A stretch of DNA of 64,000 bases from VYFG01 sp965221795 (GCA_965221795.1 OZ244914.1:744001-808000), one strand, 5' to 3'. Positions 37,016 through 46,190 are shown, numbered from the stretch's first letter. The notes: generated by a model not told the origin, from the letters alone. Program-made: numbers and translations.

Positions 37016-37404
37016 CAAAACGTAATCAGGCGATCGGCCTGAATACCCGCTTCGATGAGTTGTCCGAGACCCGAAATCCGGAATCCGTCAGCCAGATTGT
37101 TGGCCTCTTTCCGATGGCGTTTCTGCTCCTCGGCATCGACGATCCCACGCCGTTGGGCAGCCGCCACGCAAACGACCAGATCCAGTTCGTGTTCCGCTGC
37201 CAGTTCCGACCACTGGTTGACCACATGGCGATCGTCCTGTGGAGGGGTGGTCAGCCGGGTGCCATTGTTAACCCCGTCATGATAAAAAAAAACCCGGATC
37301 ACCTCATGGCCTTGCGCCAGGGCGGCACGGACAAACTGAAAAGCCGAGTCACTGGACTGGTGCGTATAGGGTCCCTCGTTGATCACCACAGCGAACTTCA
37401 TCAT
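37015..37404 (-). CDS. dsrE: DsrE (TusD-like) catalytic sulfurtransferase subunit
   Basis: A 129-residue protein that carries persulfide sulfur on the conserved Cys79 (LDLVVCVAAAQRRG). The strand FVRAALAQGHEVIRVFFYHDGV is typical of the family. AGGA five bases upstream of the first of two adjacent ATGs supports the start at 37404. Confidence 0.94.
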   Translation of the reverse strand: MMKFAVVINEGPYTHQSSDSAFQFVRAALAQGHEVIRVFFYHDGVNNGTRLTTPPQDDRHVVNQWSELAAEHELDLVVCVAAAQRRGIVDAEEQKRHRKEANNLADGFRISGLGQLIEAGIQADRLITF

Positions 37405-37411
37405 TCAGATC

Positions 37412-38491
37412 CTACAAGCGGATATAGGTGGAAGAATTGAGACTCTTGCGGGAACCCCGCCAGTTGTCGATGTGGTACTTGGTGAACGGCAAGCCGGTGA
37501 GCTCGAAAAAGCGCGGCCATCCGATTCGATCAATCCAGTCATTGATACGCTCCCAGTCCTTGGCATCGTTCTGGTAGGCCTTCAGGATTTTCTTGACGAT
37601 GGCAGTCGCTTCCGGCCAACGGGGCGGATTGTTCGGTACCCCACCGGCCACCAGTTTCTGGAAGCTCGGCTTGCTGCGGGCGTTGGAATGATTACCCCCC
37701 ACCCAGATCGCCAGCTTGGAATGTTCCGGATCATTGATCTGCATCGGAGGACAGGGAGGATAACAGGCTCCACAACAGATACATTTTTTTTCGTCCACTT
37801 CCAGGCTAGGTTTGCCGTTGACCATTGCAGGACGGATCGCAGCTACCGGGCATCGGGCAACGACCGATGGACGCTCGCACACGTTGGCCACCAGGTCATG
37901 ATTGATCTTGGGGGGTTTGGTATGCTGGACATTGATAGCAATATCGCCCTGGCCACCACAGTTGATCTGACAGCAGGAGGTGGTGATATGGACCCGATTG
38001 GGCATGCGGCAATTCCTGAACTCGTCAATCAGTTCATCCATCATGGCCTTGACCACCCCGGAGGCATCGGTCCCGGGAATGTCGCAATGCAGCCAGCCCT
38101 GGGTATGGGAGATCGCCGTCACCGAATTGGCCGTCCCTCCTACCACAAATCCCTCGCGCTCCAGGGCGTCGATCAATGGGTCCACTTTGGCCTCATCATC
38201 GACCATGTATTCGATATTGCTGCGGATGGTGAACCGAACATGACCATCCGCATACTGATCGCCAATGTCACACAATTTGCGCAAGGTATATACGTCGAGG
38301 ATCCGTTGGGTACCTGCCTTCACCGTCCAGACCGATTCCCCACTGTATGCGTGATGTACCAGTACTCCGGCACGGGGATGCTCGTGATATTTCCACTGCC
38401 CGAAATTCCGGATCATGACCGGATGCATGTACTGCATACCATCTGGACAACCCGACTCAATGGGGCGCCGCATTGCAGAGAGGTCTACCAT
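37412..38491 (-). CDS. dsrB: DsrB, dissimilatory sulfite reductase beta subunit
   Basis: A 359-residue siroheme Fe-S protein. It shows the cysteine pattern near the siroheme (TTSCCQINCGGQGDIAI and the region about VCERPSVVARCP) and a ferredoxin domain with CICCGACYPPCPPM. It forms DsrA2B2 with the upstream gene, oxidising DsrC-bound sulfur to sulfite. Gap of seven bases to dsrE. Confidence 0.95.
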   Translation of the reverse strand: MVDLSAMRRPIESGCPDGMQYMHPVMIRNFGQWKYHEHPRAGVLVHHAYSGESVWTVKAGTQRILDVYTLRKLCDIGDQYADGHVRFTIRSNIEYMVDDEAKVDPLIDALEREGFVVGGTANSVTAISHTQGWLHCDIPGTDASGVVKAMMDELIDEFRNCRMPNRVHITTSCCQINCGGQGDIAINVQHTKPPKINHDLVANVCERPSVVARCPVAAIRPAMVNGKPSLEVDEKKCICCGACYPPCPPMQINDPEHSKLAIWVGGNHSNARSKPSFQKLVAGGVPNNPPRWPEATAIVKKILKAYQNDAKDWERINDWIDRIGWPRFFELTGLPFTKYHIDNWRGSRKSLNSSTYIRL

Positions 38492-38564
38492 TTTTGTCTC
38501 CCCTGTCTACCGACGATGTCTTGATGAAAGTGTTTGTCAACCCGAACCGGAACCGTCTGCCGGT

Positions 38565-39824
38565 TCAGCTGGCCCGTTTTTCCTCGCGCTTACGCTCAAA
38601 CCATTTGCGGGCCTCCTCGTCCCAGCCATCCATGCGCACATAGGAGCTTTCCCGCGGGTGATTGACCATATTGGGATCTACATCCACCCCGATACCTTCC
38701 AGAAAATTGACCAGTCCGATGCGTTCAATCATTTCTCCACAGCGTTCATGCTCCAGGCCATTCTCCGCCCAGAAGTCAATGGTTTCCTCGGCAATCTCCA
38801 CAATACGCTCATAATCCTCTTCACTGTCCATTTTCATGAATGGCACGATCACTGTACCCATCAGGTCACCGATCTTCAGTGTGCGCTTGCCCCCGATCAG
38901 CAGGGTAACGCCCTTGTCATCCCCCGGATGCAGAGCCTTGTTCATCACATTCAGGCAATGCATGCACTTGACGCAATTACGATCGTCAATTTCAAGCTGG
39001 TCATCATCGGTCAGGGACATGCAATGAGTCGGGCAACGGGTAATGACATTGTCGATCACATGCTGTCGACCCTTGGCCTGCACATATTCCCTGACCGCAT
39101 CCTGATCCACCTTAATCTCATCGCGCCAGGTGCCGATGACAGCGAAATCGGCGCGCTCGATGGAATTCGAGCAATCGTTCGGACAACCGGAAATCTTGAA
39201 CTTGAATTTGTAGGGCAAAGCCGGACGGTGTACATCATCAGTGAAATTGTTGACCAGTTCCCGATGCAGTCGCTGTTCATTGGCGCAGGACATTTCGCAC
39301 CGGGCAGCCCCGACGCAAGACATCCCCGTGCGCACGCACGGCCCGGCTCCTCCCAGGTCGAAGCCATAGTCGTTGATTTCATCGAAGAAATGCTGGGTGT
39401 TTTCGGTCGATGTGCCGATGAACATGATGTTCCCGGTCTGACCATGAAATGTGACCAAGCCAGAGCCCCATTTCTCCCAGCTTTCCGCCAGCTGGCGCAA
39501 CATGTCGGTGGTATAGTGATTGCCGGCCGGTGGCTGAACGCGCAGGGTGTGGAATTCCTTCGAATCCGGGAACTGCTGACCCACTTCGGAAAATCGGGGA
39601 ATGATCCCGCCTCCATATCCGAACACGCTGACGGTCCCACCCTTCCAATAGCCTTTGCGGGTCTCGTAGGAATGCTCCAGTTGGCCCAGCAGGTCATTGG
39701 CCATCCCATTGACCCGTTCATCTGGATGATCATCACGCAGTCGTTTGATTCCACTGATGAAACTTGGCCAAGGCCCGTTTTCCAGTTCATCCAGCATCGG
39801 GGTGACATGTTTGGTTTCACTCAT
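38565..39824 (-). CDS. dsrA: DsrA, dissimilatory sulfite reductase alpha subunit
   Basis: A 419-residue subunit, first gene of the dsr operon. The siroheme-[4Fe-4S] motif is Cys-x5-Cys (CVGAARC) and Cys-x3-Cys (CPNDC); the inserted ferredoxin domain has CPTHC and CVKCMHCLNVM. A good AGGAG precedes the ATG (39837 region). With DsrL and DsrEFH in the operon this is the oxidative form. Confidence 0.96.
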   Translation of the reverse strand: MSETKHVTPMLDELENGPWPSFISGIKRLRDDHPDERVNGMANDLLGQLEHSYETRKGYWKGGTVSVFGYGGGIIPRFSEVGQQFPDSKEFHTLRVQPPAGNHYTTDMLRQLAESWEKWGSGLVTFHGQTGNIMFIGTSTENTQHFFDEINDYGFDLGGAGPCVRTGMSCVGAARCEMSCANEQRLHRELVNNFTDDVHRPALPYKFKFKISGCPNDCSNSIERADFAVIGTWRDEIKVDQDAVREYVQAKGRQHVIDNVITRCPTHCMSLTDDDQLEIDDRNCVKCMHCLNVMNKALHPGDDKGVTLLIGGKRTLKIGDLMGTVIVPFMKMDSEEDYERIVEIAEETIDFWAENGLEHERCGEMIERIGLVNFLEGIGVDVDPNMVNHPRESSYVRMDGWDEEARKWFERKREEKRAS

Positions 39825-40227
39825 GGGAATCTTTTCTCCTGGAACAGGCCTTCAGCGTGAACCACAGCGTCCGTGAACGCGGGCAGGGTATCGTACATCG
39901 CCCGCAGGGCCATCAGTCACGGCAAGGTGGCGTCGAATTGGTGTCATCAATGTCTTCAAGCGTTCTCCCGGCTAGCCGAAACCGGATGCAGGCATTCCCA
40001 AATGAATGACCTGACCTGATCGGCACCGACATCGGATTGGATTGCTTTGCCTTGCATTCTAGCATGTTCCCGAATCACTCCATCATCCCCAAAAGGATAA
40101 CCTGTCAAGCGATGCTATCTCTATGGGTATATGGACGAAAATGCCCTCTCGACGGAATGATTGACGATGGGTCCAGTACCCGGACCAGCCGTTTGATTGC
40201 CGGCGGCACTGTATCCCAGCCCAATCC
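39825..40227. promoter_or_regulatory. Divergent intergenic region between dsrA and the TauD-like gene
   Basis: About 400 bases separate the two divergent units and must contain the dsr promoter. CCAGGAGAAAAG directly before dsrA is its ribosome binding site. I cannot single out a -10/-35 pair or an operator with confidence, and no gene is seen here. Confidence 0.5.
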
Positions 40228-41253
40228 GTGAACCAATCCATCCCTGCTGCGAATCCCAAGATGGACACCCACCTGATGGTGTCACCGACTCGTGCGGCTC
40301 AAAGCATTGGATCTGACGGTCCAGCGAAAGGCCCGCCGCTCATGAGCGAGAGAACCTACGCCCGATGGCGTGACCAGCGACTGAGCACACAGCATGTATC
40401 GCTATTCCCGCATCCCATCCCTCTCAAAGACCCCTATCAGTTGACTGAAGGCGAACGCAGCACTTTGTATGAGGGGATCCGACAGCATAACCTGGTGCTC
40501 TATGATTGTGGCGGCCAGGGGCAGGAGGAACGGTCTGCGACGGAGGATGAACCCATGCTGCTCGCACTGTGCCGGCAACTCGGTCTGACCGACCCATTGC
40601 CCAACCCGGCCGCCCATGATACTGGCATCAGCCGGATTGAAGCCGTGCAGGCCCCTTGCGACCCGGCCGCTGCCCCCAACCGAAGTCGCTACATCCCCTA
40701 CACCACCCAACGCCTCAATTGGCACACGGACGGATACTACAATCCCCCTGAACGTCGGGTCCGCTCCTTCGTGCTGCATTGTGTCAGAGGTGCGGAGAGC
40801 GGTGGCGAAAACTGGTTGCTTGATCCGGAAATCCTGTACATCCTGCTGCGTGACCACTCCCCGGCTCTTGCGCATGCGTTGGGTCATCCCGAAACCTTGA
40901 CCATTCCGGCGGACGACAGCGCACAGGGTAGCGGACGAAGGGCTTTCCATGGACCCGTGTTCAGTTGGGACTCCGATACTGACGCCTTGTACACCCGGTT
41001 TACCCGTCGACGCCACCATATCCGTTGGCGTACCGATACGGATACCCAAGCCGCCCTGTCAATGATCGACACGATCCTGCATCATGCACATCCGGCTATC
41101 CTCCGTTGGACCCTGGAACCGGGACAGGGTATTGTGTGCCACAATGTACTTCACTGCCGTACGGCGTTCGTCAACCCGCCTGACAAGGCCCGAGGCCGCC
41201 TGGTCTTGCGATTGCGGTTTCCCCAGCGCGTTTCCCGGGGCGGACCACCATGA
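40228..41253 (+). CDS. TauD/TfdA-family Fe(II)/2-oxoglutarate dioxygenase-like protein
   Basis: A 341-residue protein with the jelly-roll motif LNWHTDGYYNPPERRVRSF (HxD iron ligands) and a distal region IVCHNVLHCRTAFVNPP followed by RLVLRLRFP (third His and the 2OG-binding Arg). Natural substrate unknown; related enzymes oxidise sulfonates, carnitine-like amines or amino acids. The true start may be GTG 40228, ATG 40261 or the MSERTYARW start at 40342. The next gene begins with an ATGA overlap. Confidence 0.75.
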   Translation: MNQSIPAANPKMDTHLMVSPTRAAQSIGSDGPAKGPPLMSERTYARWRDQRLSTQHVSLFPHPIPLKDPYQLTEGERSTLYEGIRQHNLVLYDCGGQGQEERSATEDEPMLLALCRQLGLTDPLPNPAAHDTGISRIEAVQAPCDPAAAPNRSRYIPYTTQRLNWHTDGYYNPPERRVRSFVLHCVRGAESGGENWLLDPEILYILLRDHSPALAHALGHPETLTIPADDSAQGSGRRAFHGPVFSWDSDTDALYTRFTRRRHHIRWRTDTDTQAALSMIDTILHHAHPAILRWTLEPGQGIVCHNVLHCRTAFVNPPDKARGRLVLRLRFPQRVSRGGPP

Positions 41254-41957
41254 GCTATCTGGATCCCAATCCGGTCGATCTCGGTGCCGAATGCCAGGAC
41301 GACGCCAAGGTCCCACGGGCAGTACTGGTTCGCAAGACCCAACAACTGGCTGGACAGTTGGCGGGCCTACCGGCAGAGAATCCTGAACAGCGGGCTCGTC
41401 TGCTAGTGGAACTGTCCCGCACCGAAATCGAGTTGCATCACATGACCTCTGCCTGGGAATATGCGAGGGAAGCATTCCAGATCCATCTGGCACACCAGAA
41501 CTGGGAGCAGTCGGTGATCGCCTGTGACCTGCTCTTCTCTTGCAATCTGGATGACTCCCTGATTGCCCTTGGCCATGGTCTCTGGTTGGGGATCACTTTT
41601 CCGATCGACCCCGCGGTCACGGTTAGACAGCTGATGCACGTGATCGACGAAACCCCCGAGAGTTCCGATGGTGCGGCCGTGGCCGCCACAGTAGCCGCCT
41701 ATGTGGTGGAACTGCGCTCATCTGGCAACCAGCACAGCGAATTGTCACTAAAAGTCGGGCAGTTGCTCAATGATGTCGCCCGACGGCATGGAGACATAAA
41801 GGATCAAATCGCATTCGATGCCTGGTTCAAGCGTTTGGAGCTGGATGATCCCACCCGGTTTCTGGTGCGAATGCGCAATGTGATTGACGTGCTGGTGCAG
41901 GATCGCTGGTGGATCGACCGGGATGCCCTGCAGGCTTCCCTGCCACCGGGTCACTGA
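41250..41957 (+). CDS. Unknown protein in the Cas6-like/DsrC-like cluster
   Basis: A 235-residue mostly helical soluble protein. Landmarks are AREAFQIHLAHQNWEQSVIACDLLFSC, DSLIALGHGLWLGITFPIDPAVT and RNVIDVLVQDRWWIDR. No catalytic motif seen; family not recognised. It overlaps the TauD-like stop by four bases and is followed one base later by the Cas6-like gene, so it belongs to a tight operon divergent from dsr. Confidence 0.72.
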   Translation: MSYLDPNPVDLGAECQDDAKVPRAVLVRKTQQLAGQLAGLPAENPEQRARLLVELSRTEIELHHMTSAWEYAREAFQIHLAHQNWEQSVIACDLLFSCNLDDSLIALGHGLWLGITFPIDPAVTVRQLMHVIDETPESSDGAAVAATVAAYVVELRSSGNQHSELSLKVGQLLNDVARRHGDIKDQIAFDAWFKRLELDDPTRFLVRMRNVIDVLVQDRWWIDRDALQASLPPGH

Positions 41958-41958
41958 G

Positions 41959-42651
41959 ATGCTTTGGGAAGAATCGGCACAGGAAAGCCCATGCCTGACG
42001 TCCCGGGACATCATCGACCTGGCGTTTCAGGTACAATGCCGCGAACTGCCCGTGGATCATGCCTGGATGCTCTATCACAGCATTCGTCGCCTACTACCCT
42101 GGATCGATGACGATGATCGGGTCGCTATCCATTCCGTATATGGAGCCGCATCCGGTAATGGCTGGGTGCGCCCTGCCGGGGAGCCCGGCAGTCTTCTGCA
42201 GTTGCCCCGCCGAACCCGTCTTTCCCTTCGGATCCCCGCAGAACGGGAGCACGAAGCGCGAGCCCTTTCCGGTCACGAGCTACAGCTCGGAAGCCACCGG
42301 ATTCGGGTCGGTGACTGCAAGGCCAGGAAGCTGGTCGCGTCGGATACGATTTTCTCCCGTTCCGTAACCGGCGAATCCGTGGAAGACGAAGAAGTTTTTA
42401 CACAATGGATGACCCGCCGTCTGCAACAACGTGGGATCCGGTTGCGCAAGTTGCTGTGCGGCTTGCAACATGTCATTGCCAGCCCCGCCGGCAATATCGT
42501 GGCGCGCAGTGTTATGCTTTCGGATCTGGAATATGCGGATTCCATCCGCTTGCAGGAATCCGGTGTCGGTTGTCAGCAACGACTGGGGTGTGGCATTTTC
42601 CTGCCGCACAAGAGCCTGGCCGCGGTCGGGCGATCCCAGGACACGAACTGA
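41959..42651 (+). CDS. Cas6/Cmx6-like protein, orphan
   Basis: A 230-residue protein resembling the Cas6/Cmx6 annotation family (type I-MYXAN): N-terminal DIIDLAFQVQCRELPVDHAWML, the domain LRIPAEREHEARALSGHELQLGSHRIRVG, and a C-terminal glycine-rich loop LGCGIFLPHKSL like that of Cas6 RAMP proteins. There is no CRISPR array and no other cas gene in the window. The ATG follows the previous stop by one base. The assignment is from recalled motif resemblance; a sulfur-pathway role is suggested only by context. Confidence 0.6.
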   Translation: MLWEESAQESPCLTSRDIIDLAFQVQCRELPVDHAWMLYHSIRRLLPWIDDDDRVAIHSVYGAASGNGWVRPAGEPGSLLQLPRRTRLSLRIPAEREHEARALSGHELQLGSHRIRVGDCKARKLVASDTIFSRSVTGESVEDEEVFTQWMTRRLQQRGIRLRKLLCGLQHVIASPAGNIVARSVMLSDLEYADSIRLQESGVGCQQRLGCGIFLPHKSLAAVGRSQDTN

Positions 42652-42710
42652 GGCAGCAGAAAACCGTGGTCACCTTGACTACCCCGTGGAACTGATTGAA
42701 AGTCAGTCCG

Positions 42711-43055
42711 ATGAAGAGTATCACATTGAACAACCGAATCATTGAAACCACGGATGAGGGATTCCTTGTCCATGCCGAGGACTGGGACAAGGAGGTGGCC
42801 AAAGCGATCGCCCAGGAAGAAGGCCTGGCACTGACCGACCGACATTGGGATGTGATTCACTACCTACGCGAGGAATACTTCCAGCACAACGGTCATCAAC
42901 CCAACAACCGGGTCATGGCCAAGGCCATGTCCGCCAAATGGCAAGGAGAGAAAGTGAACGCCAGTACATTGTTCGAATTGTTTCCCGGCACCCCGAGCAA
43001 GCAGGCAGGGCGGATCGGGGGCTTGCCGGAAAGCAAGCGCAAGGGGGGCTATTGA
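42711..43055 (+). CDS. DsrC/TusE-like protein lacking C-terminal cysteines
   Basis: A 114-residue member of the DsrC/TusE family: GFLVHAEDWDKEVAKAIAQEEG, LTDRHWDVIHYLREEYFQHNG, STLFELFPGTPSKQAGRIGGLP. The positions of both sulfur-carrying cysteines are changed (KQAGRIGGLP and a C-terminus KRKGGY), so it cannot carry sulfur as DsrC or TusE does. Cysteine-less homologues have been proposed as regulatory DsrC-like proteins. The ATG at 42711 is preferred over a TTG five codons upstream. Confidence 0.87.
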   Translation: MKSITLNNRIIETTDEGFLVHAEDWDKEVAKAIAQEEGLALTDRHWDVIHYLREEYFQHNGHQPNNRVMAKAMSAKWQGEKVNASTLFELFPGTPSKQAGRIGGLPESKRKGGY

Positions 43056-43115
43056 TGGTATGGTATCCCAGACAATTCCCTATATTTTTCACATGATCCA
43101 ACCCTGGACCTTTTT

Positions 43116-43319
43116 ATGAGCGAAAAACAGGCCATTATCCAGCGACTGCTGGACATGCAGAAAACATTCATTGCCTTGGAGCAGAGCGGCGAACTGCAAC
43201 CGAAGGATTACTATGATCCGGAAGCAGGTTCCAAGCTGGAGGGATACCAATCGACTTATACTGACCTCGCGAACCAACTCGTGGAGATCGCGCACGAGGA
43301 GAAAGGGTCCAGGCGCTGA
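43116..43319 (+). CDS. Small conserved-looking protein after the DsrC-like gene
   Basis: A 67-residue ORF, helical and charged: MSEKQAIIQRLLDMQKTFIA, then SGELQPKDYYDPE and YQSTYTDLANQLVEIAHEEK. No family recognised. Same strand as the DsrC-like gene with a 60-base gap, so probably cotranscribed. Confidence 0.6.
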   Translation: MSEKQAIIQRLLDMQKTFIALEQSGELQPKDYYDPEAGSKLEGYQSTYTDLANQLVEIAHEEKGSRR

Positions 43320-43408
43320 TTCCGGAGTATCCCCCCGTTCCTCCTACTTCCGTAGGCCGCAACCCGATCAGAACCACTCCACATTTGTCCCGGGGCGGGT
43401 GGTGACGG

Positions 43409-44284
43409 TCAGACGGCCTCCCGCCGGAGCGGCTGGCACATACAGTGCACTCCACCCCCCGCCCAGGTAAATTGCGTCATGTCGGGATCGTACACCCGGA
43501 ATCCCGCTGCCCGCATCCGGGCATTGAGGTCCGTCGCGGCCAGGGTGGACAATACCCGGTCATCCCCCAGTGCCACCACATTGCAACCAAGAGCCATGGT
43601 CTCGGCAAAGGTCGCCGGAATAATTTCAATACCAAGCCCTTGCAGCCACTGCACGATCTCATGGTCCGTGGTCTCCAGACACACCGCGGCACATTGTGCA
43701 TTGAGCATACAGATCATCAGGTCAATGTGCACATAGTACGGATCAATGGGCGCAAAGCGAACTTCCCACCCTTCCGCAATGAACCAGTCTGCCACTTGCT
43801 GTGCAGCAACCCTTTCAGAACGATGGTCCGTGTATCCTACCAGTGCCACCCCTGGGCGGATCATATTGAAGTCCCCACCTTCAAAATGGCCGGCCGAGAC
43901 CATGTCGTAGATGGGAATATCATGGTCCAGGTAAAAGCGGAGTGCGGCCGCATATTCTCCCCTTCGACGCGGGTTGGCCATCTGGCAAATCACTGCGCCA
44001 TAGGGGGTCATGAAAGAGGAATCCCGAGCATATACCTGCATCACCGTGGTCGCATCATGCGGAAGAAAGTGACAGGTCACACTGGCATCCTCATACGCTG
44101 CGACCATCTCGGCGTGTTGCCTCAATGCCAAATCACGGTCGAACCGGTATCCGCGCCGGAGTGAATTCCGGACCAGCGAACTGAATTCGGCATTTTCTGC
44201 CCCAAGCCAGCGAAAGGTCTCAGCCGGACCCAACAGCACATCTTGTAGACGGCCAGTTTCAGAATGAAGATACCAATCGGTCAT
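43409..44284 (-). CDS. Arginine deiminase/amidinotransferase superfamily enzyme
   Basis: A pentein-fold guanidine-modifying enzyme (dimethylargininase or arginine deiminase-like). Visible motifs: MVSAGHFEGGDFNMI (substrate Glu/Asp region), DPYYVHIDLMICML (catalytic His-x-Asp) and GGGVHCMCQPL with the nucleophilic Cys near the C-terminus. The ATG at 44284 gives the family-like start MTDWYLHSETGRLQDVLLGP with GGAGG 13 bases upstream; a longer form from 44359 is possible. Product ammonia plus citrulline, or related, depending on substrate. Confidence 0.82.
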   Translation of the reverse strand: MTDWYLHSETGRLQDVLLGPAETFRWLGAENAEFSSLVRNSLRRGYRFDRDLALRQHAEMVAAYEDASVTCHFLPHDATTVMQVYARDSSFMTPYGAVICQMANPRRRGEYAAALRFYLDHDIPIYDMVSAGHFEGGDFNMIRPGVALVGYTDHRSERVAAQQVADWFIAEGWEVRFAPIDPYYVHIDLMICMLNAQCAAVCLETTDHEIVQWLQGLGIEIIPATFAETMALGCNVVALGDDRVLSTLAATDLNARMRAAGFRVYDPDMTQFTWAGGGVHCMCQPLRREAV

Positions 44285-44439
44285 TGCAGGCGTATTGCCT
44301 CCTTCCACACGAGCGCGTAACGCGGTAGCTTTTCCGGTAGGTCGTTGATTCAATGTCATGTTCGATTCAATGGTCAGGAATAGTGCAGGTTGGATCGGAC
44401 GAACCGCAATGCCAACTGCCGGGCATTATATCCAGACTC

Positions 44440-45120
44440 TCATACTTGCGTCCACATCCGGATCAGATTGACATAACTCTGGTCAATCCGGCGAGTGCTG
44501 TCCGCTTCTGGCGCACTCTGTCGCATCTCTTCCCGGGCAAGCCATAACTGGTAGAGCAAATCCCGATGGCCGGGAGTTGGCACCATACTCTGCATCCAGG
44601 TCACCGCAACCAGTCGTTCCCCTTCCGTTACCGGAAGCACCTCATGCACGGAAGAAGCCGGATACATGACTCCGTCTCCGGCAGGCCTCTTGACCTGCTG
44701 CTCACCAAAGTCGGTCTGGATCACGAGTTCTCCACCAGCATATTCGTCCGCCCCACTCAGGTACACCGTGATTGCGACATCACAGCGGTATCGGGCTCTT
44801 GGGTCTGGACCTCCCATGACTGGATCATCCACATGCGGCCCATATCGCATTCCCCGGCGATACCGGGCATAGTACGGAACGGCGATACGATATGGCAAAC
44901 CGGCATTGAGGTATACCGGATGCTGGATCAGGGCCCCCATCAGCAGGTTATTGAGGCGTGACATCTGCGCGTCTGTATCTACCAGTTCTTCATTTTCCTT
45001 TTGCCGGCAGGCATGCGCTCCAGCAGAAGCCTTGCCACTGGCAAACCGGCCTTCATCAAGGATTTGTCGCACGGTAGCAAGCTGCTGGCTATCCAACACC
45101 TCTGGCAAAATATTCAGCAT
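44440..45120 (-). CDS. PKHD-type hydroxylase, PiuC/YbiX-like
   Basis: A 226-residue 2OG-Fe(II) oxygenase. Iron site His-x-Asp in YGPHVDDPVMG and distal His in SSVHEVLPVTEGERLVAVTWMQS, the PiuC/YbiX pattern. PiuC-type proteins often accompany iron-siderophore uptake, but no receptor gene is beside it here. The ATG at 45120 overlaps the upstream stop (TGATG), which decides against the start four codons earlier. Confidence 0.9.
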   Translation of the reverse strand: MLNILPEVLDSQQLATVRQILDEGRFASGKASAGAHACRQKENEELVDTDAQMSRLNNLLMGALIQHPVYLNAGLPYRIAVPYYARYRRGMRYGPHVDDPVMGGPDPRARYRCDVAITVYLSGADEYAGGELVIQTDFGEQQVKRPAGDGVMYPASSVHEVLPVTEGERLVAVTWMQSMVPTPGHRDLLYQLWLAREEMRQSAPEADSTRRIDQSYVNLIRMWTQV

Positions 45121-46190
45121 CAGAAAGCACACGCATCAAGGTAGTTCGTTAGGCGTTCGGGGGAACATCGCGGAAGTTCACGGCTGACTTGAAGCCAGTG
45201 CTTGCCTGCCCGGGAAATGACCGAGGCCAGGGGGTGATAGTTGCCATCATGGCGGACACCCTGATAGACTTCGCAAAAGCTTGGAAACAGCTCTTTTCGA
45301 ACTGGCGTCATATTGGCATAGAAAAAGTCTACCGAGGGCCAGTTTTCCAAGGCGATGCAGGCGGGCAATGCCGCCAGGCAATCGGCCAAATGATCTCGTA
45401 CGGCACGGATTTTCCATTCAATCAGAGGATTCTCCACCTGTGCCAATAGCGATTGCCATGCATCGCCGATCAGTGCGCCTGCCAAACGCTCACCAATCTC
45501 ATGCAGGATCACGTTTTCGATCTCGGCCTCCAGAAATCTTTCCAGTGCTCTTGCCGGGTCGGTGGAAAACCCATAATGCACAACGACCTGGCCCATGGCA
45601 TTGTCTTCCCGTTTCCAATTCCATTCTTCCACCATGCTGCCAAGGTATCGGCGTAACGCATCCCGACGGACAAATATCCATCCCGGTGCAGACATGGCAG
45701 GTGGGGCATCCATGGTGCGAGCCAGCTCCCGTCCGGAAATCAGCAGGTTCAAGCCGGCCCTGTGACCACAGTCCGGTTCGGGGTTTTCCATCAAATCTTT
45801 CGTTTCAAGTTCTGCCAGAAAAAACACCGGAGCACCACCCCGTCCCCGCACTCCTGCATAGACATACCCAGCCGGATTGAGGACTGAATTGATGGTTTCA
45901 TTCGCAAAGCAATCCACTTCTCCGGAAGGGAGCGGCAGACATTGCCATGGAGAATTCCTCTGATGCAATGACTCCCAATGGGACTCCATGTGTGCAATCC
46001 ACTCCCCCAAAGCTTTCCGGTCCACTGGCAAGAAAACGTCCGAATTCCTGTGCCAACGAAAATAATCACGCATTTTCAGGAGGTATATACACAAGGTATA
46101 CCGGCCCGCAAAACATGCATCGGCCACGTCCGCATTGTGCTGCACTCTCGCGGTGAATTGCCTCAGTGCTTGATCAGAAATTGTTTGCAT
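45120..46190 (-). CDS. Sfum_1244-like conserved protein, function unknown
   Basis: A long mostly helical protein without signal peptide. The N-terminal TLCIYLLKMRDYFRWHRN, the middle HEIGERLAGALIGDAWQSLL and the C-terminal PSVDFFYANMTPVRKELFPSF resemble proteins annotated as Sfum_1244 family in sulfur bacteria. No catalytic motif visible. It is translationally coupled to the PiuC-like gene. The start is uncertain between ATG 46190 and one at 46235. Confidence 0.62.
   Translation of the reverse strand: MQTISDQALRQFTARVQHNADVADACFAGRYTLCIYLLKMRDYFRWHRNSDVFLPVDRKALGEWIAHMESHWESLHQRNSPWQCLPLPSGEVDCFANETINSVLNPAGYVYAGVRGRGGAPVFFLAELETKDLMENPEPDCGHRAGLNLLISGRELARTMDAPPAMSAPGWIFVRRDALRRYLGSMVEEWNWKREDNAMGQVVVHYGFSTDPARALERFLEAEIENVILHEIGERLAGALIGDAWQSLLAQVENPLIEWKIRAVRDHLADCLAALPACIALENWPSVDFFYANMTPVRKELFPSFCEVYQGVRHDGNYHPLASVISRAGKHWLQVSRELPRCSPERLTNYLDACAF

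Noticed and set aside
37379..38524. Plus-strand ORF of 381 codons opposite dsrB, and 38415-39860 opposite dsrA
   Set aside because: Antisense shadows of dsrB and dsrA.
41959..42651. A CRISPR array linked to the Cas6-like gene
   Set aside because: No regularly spaced direct repeats of 25-40 bases were seen nearby or elsewhere in the window.
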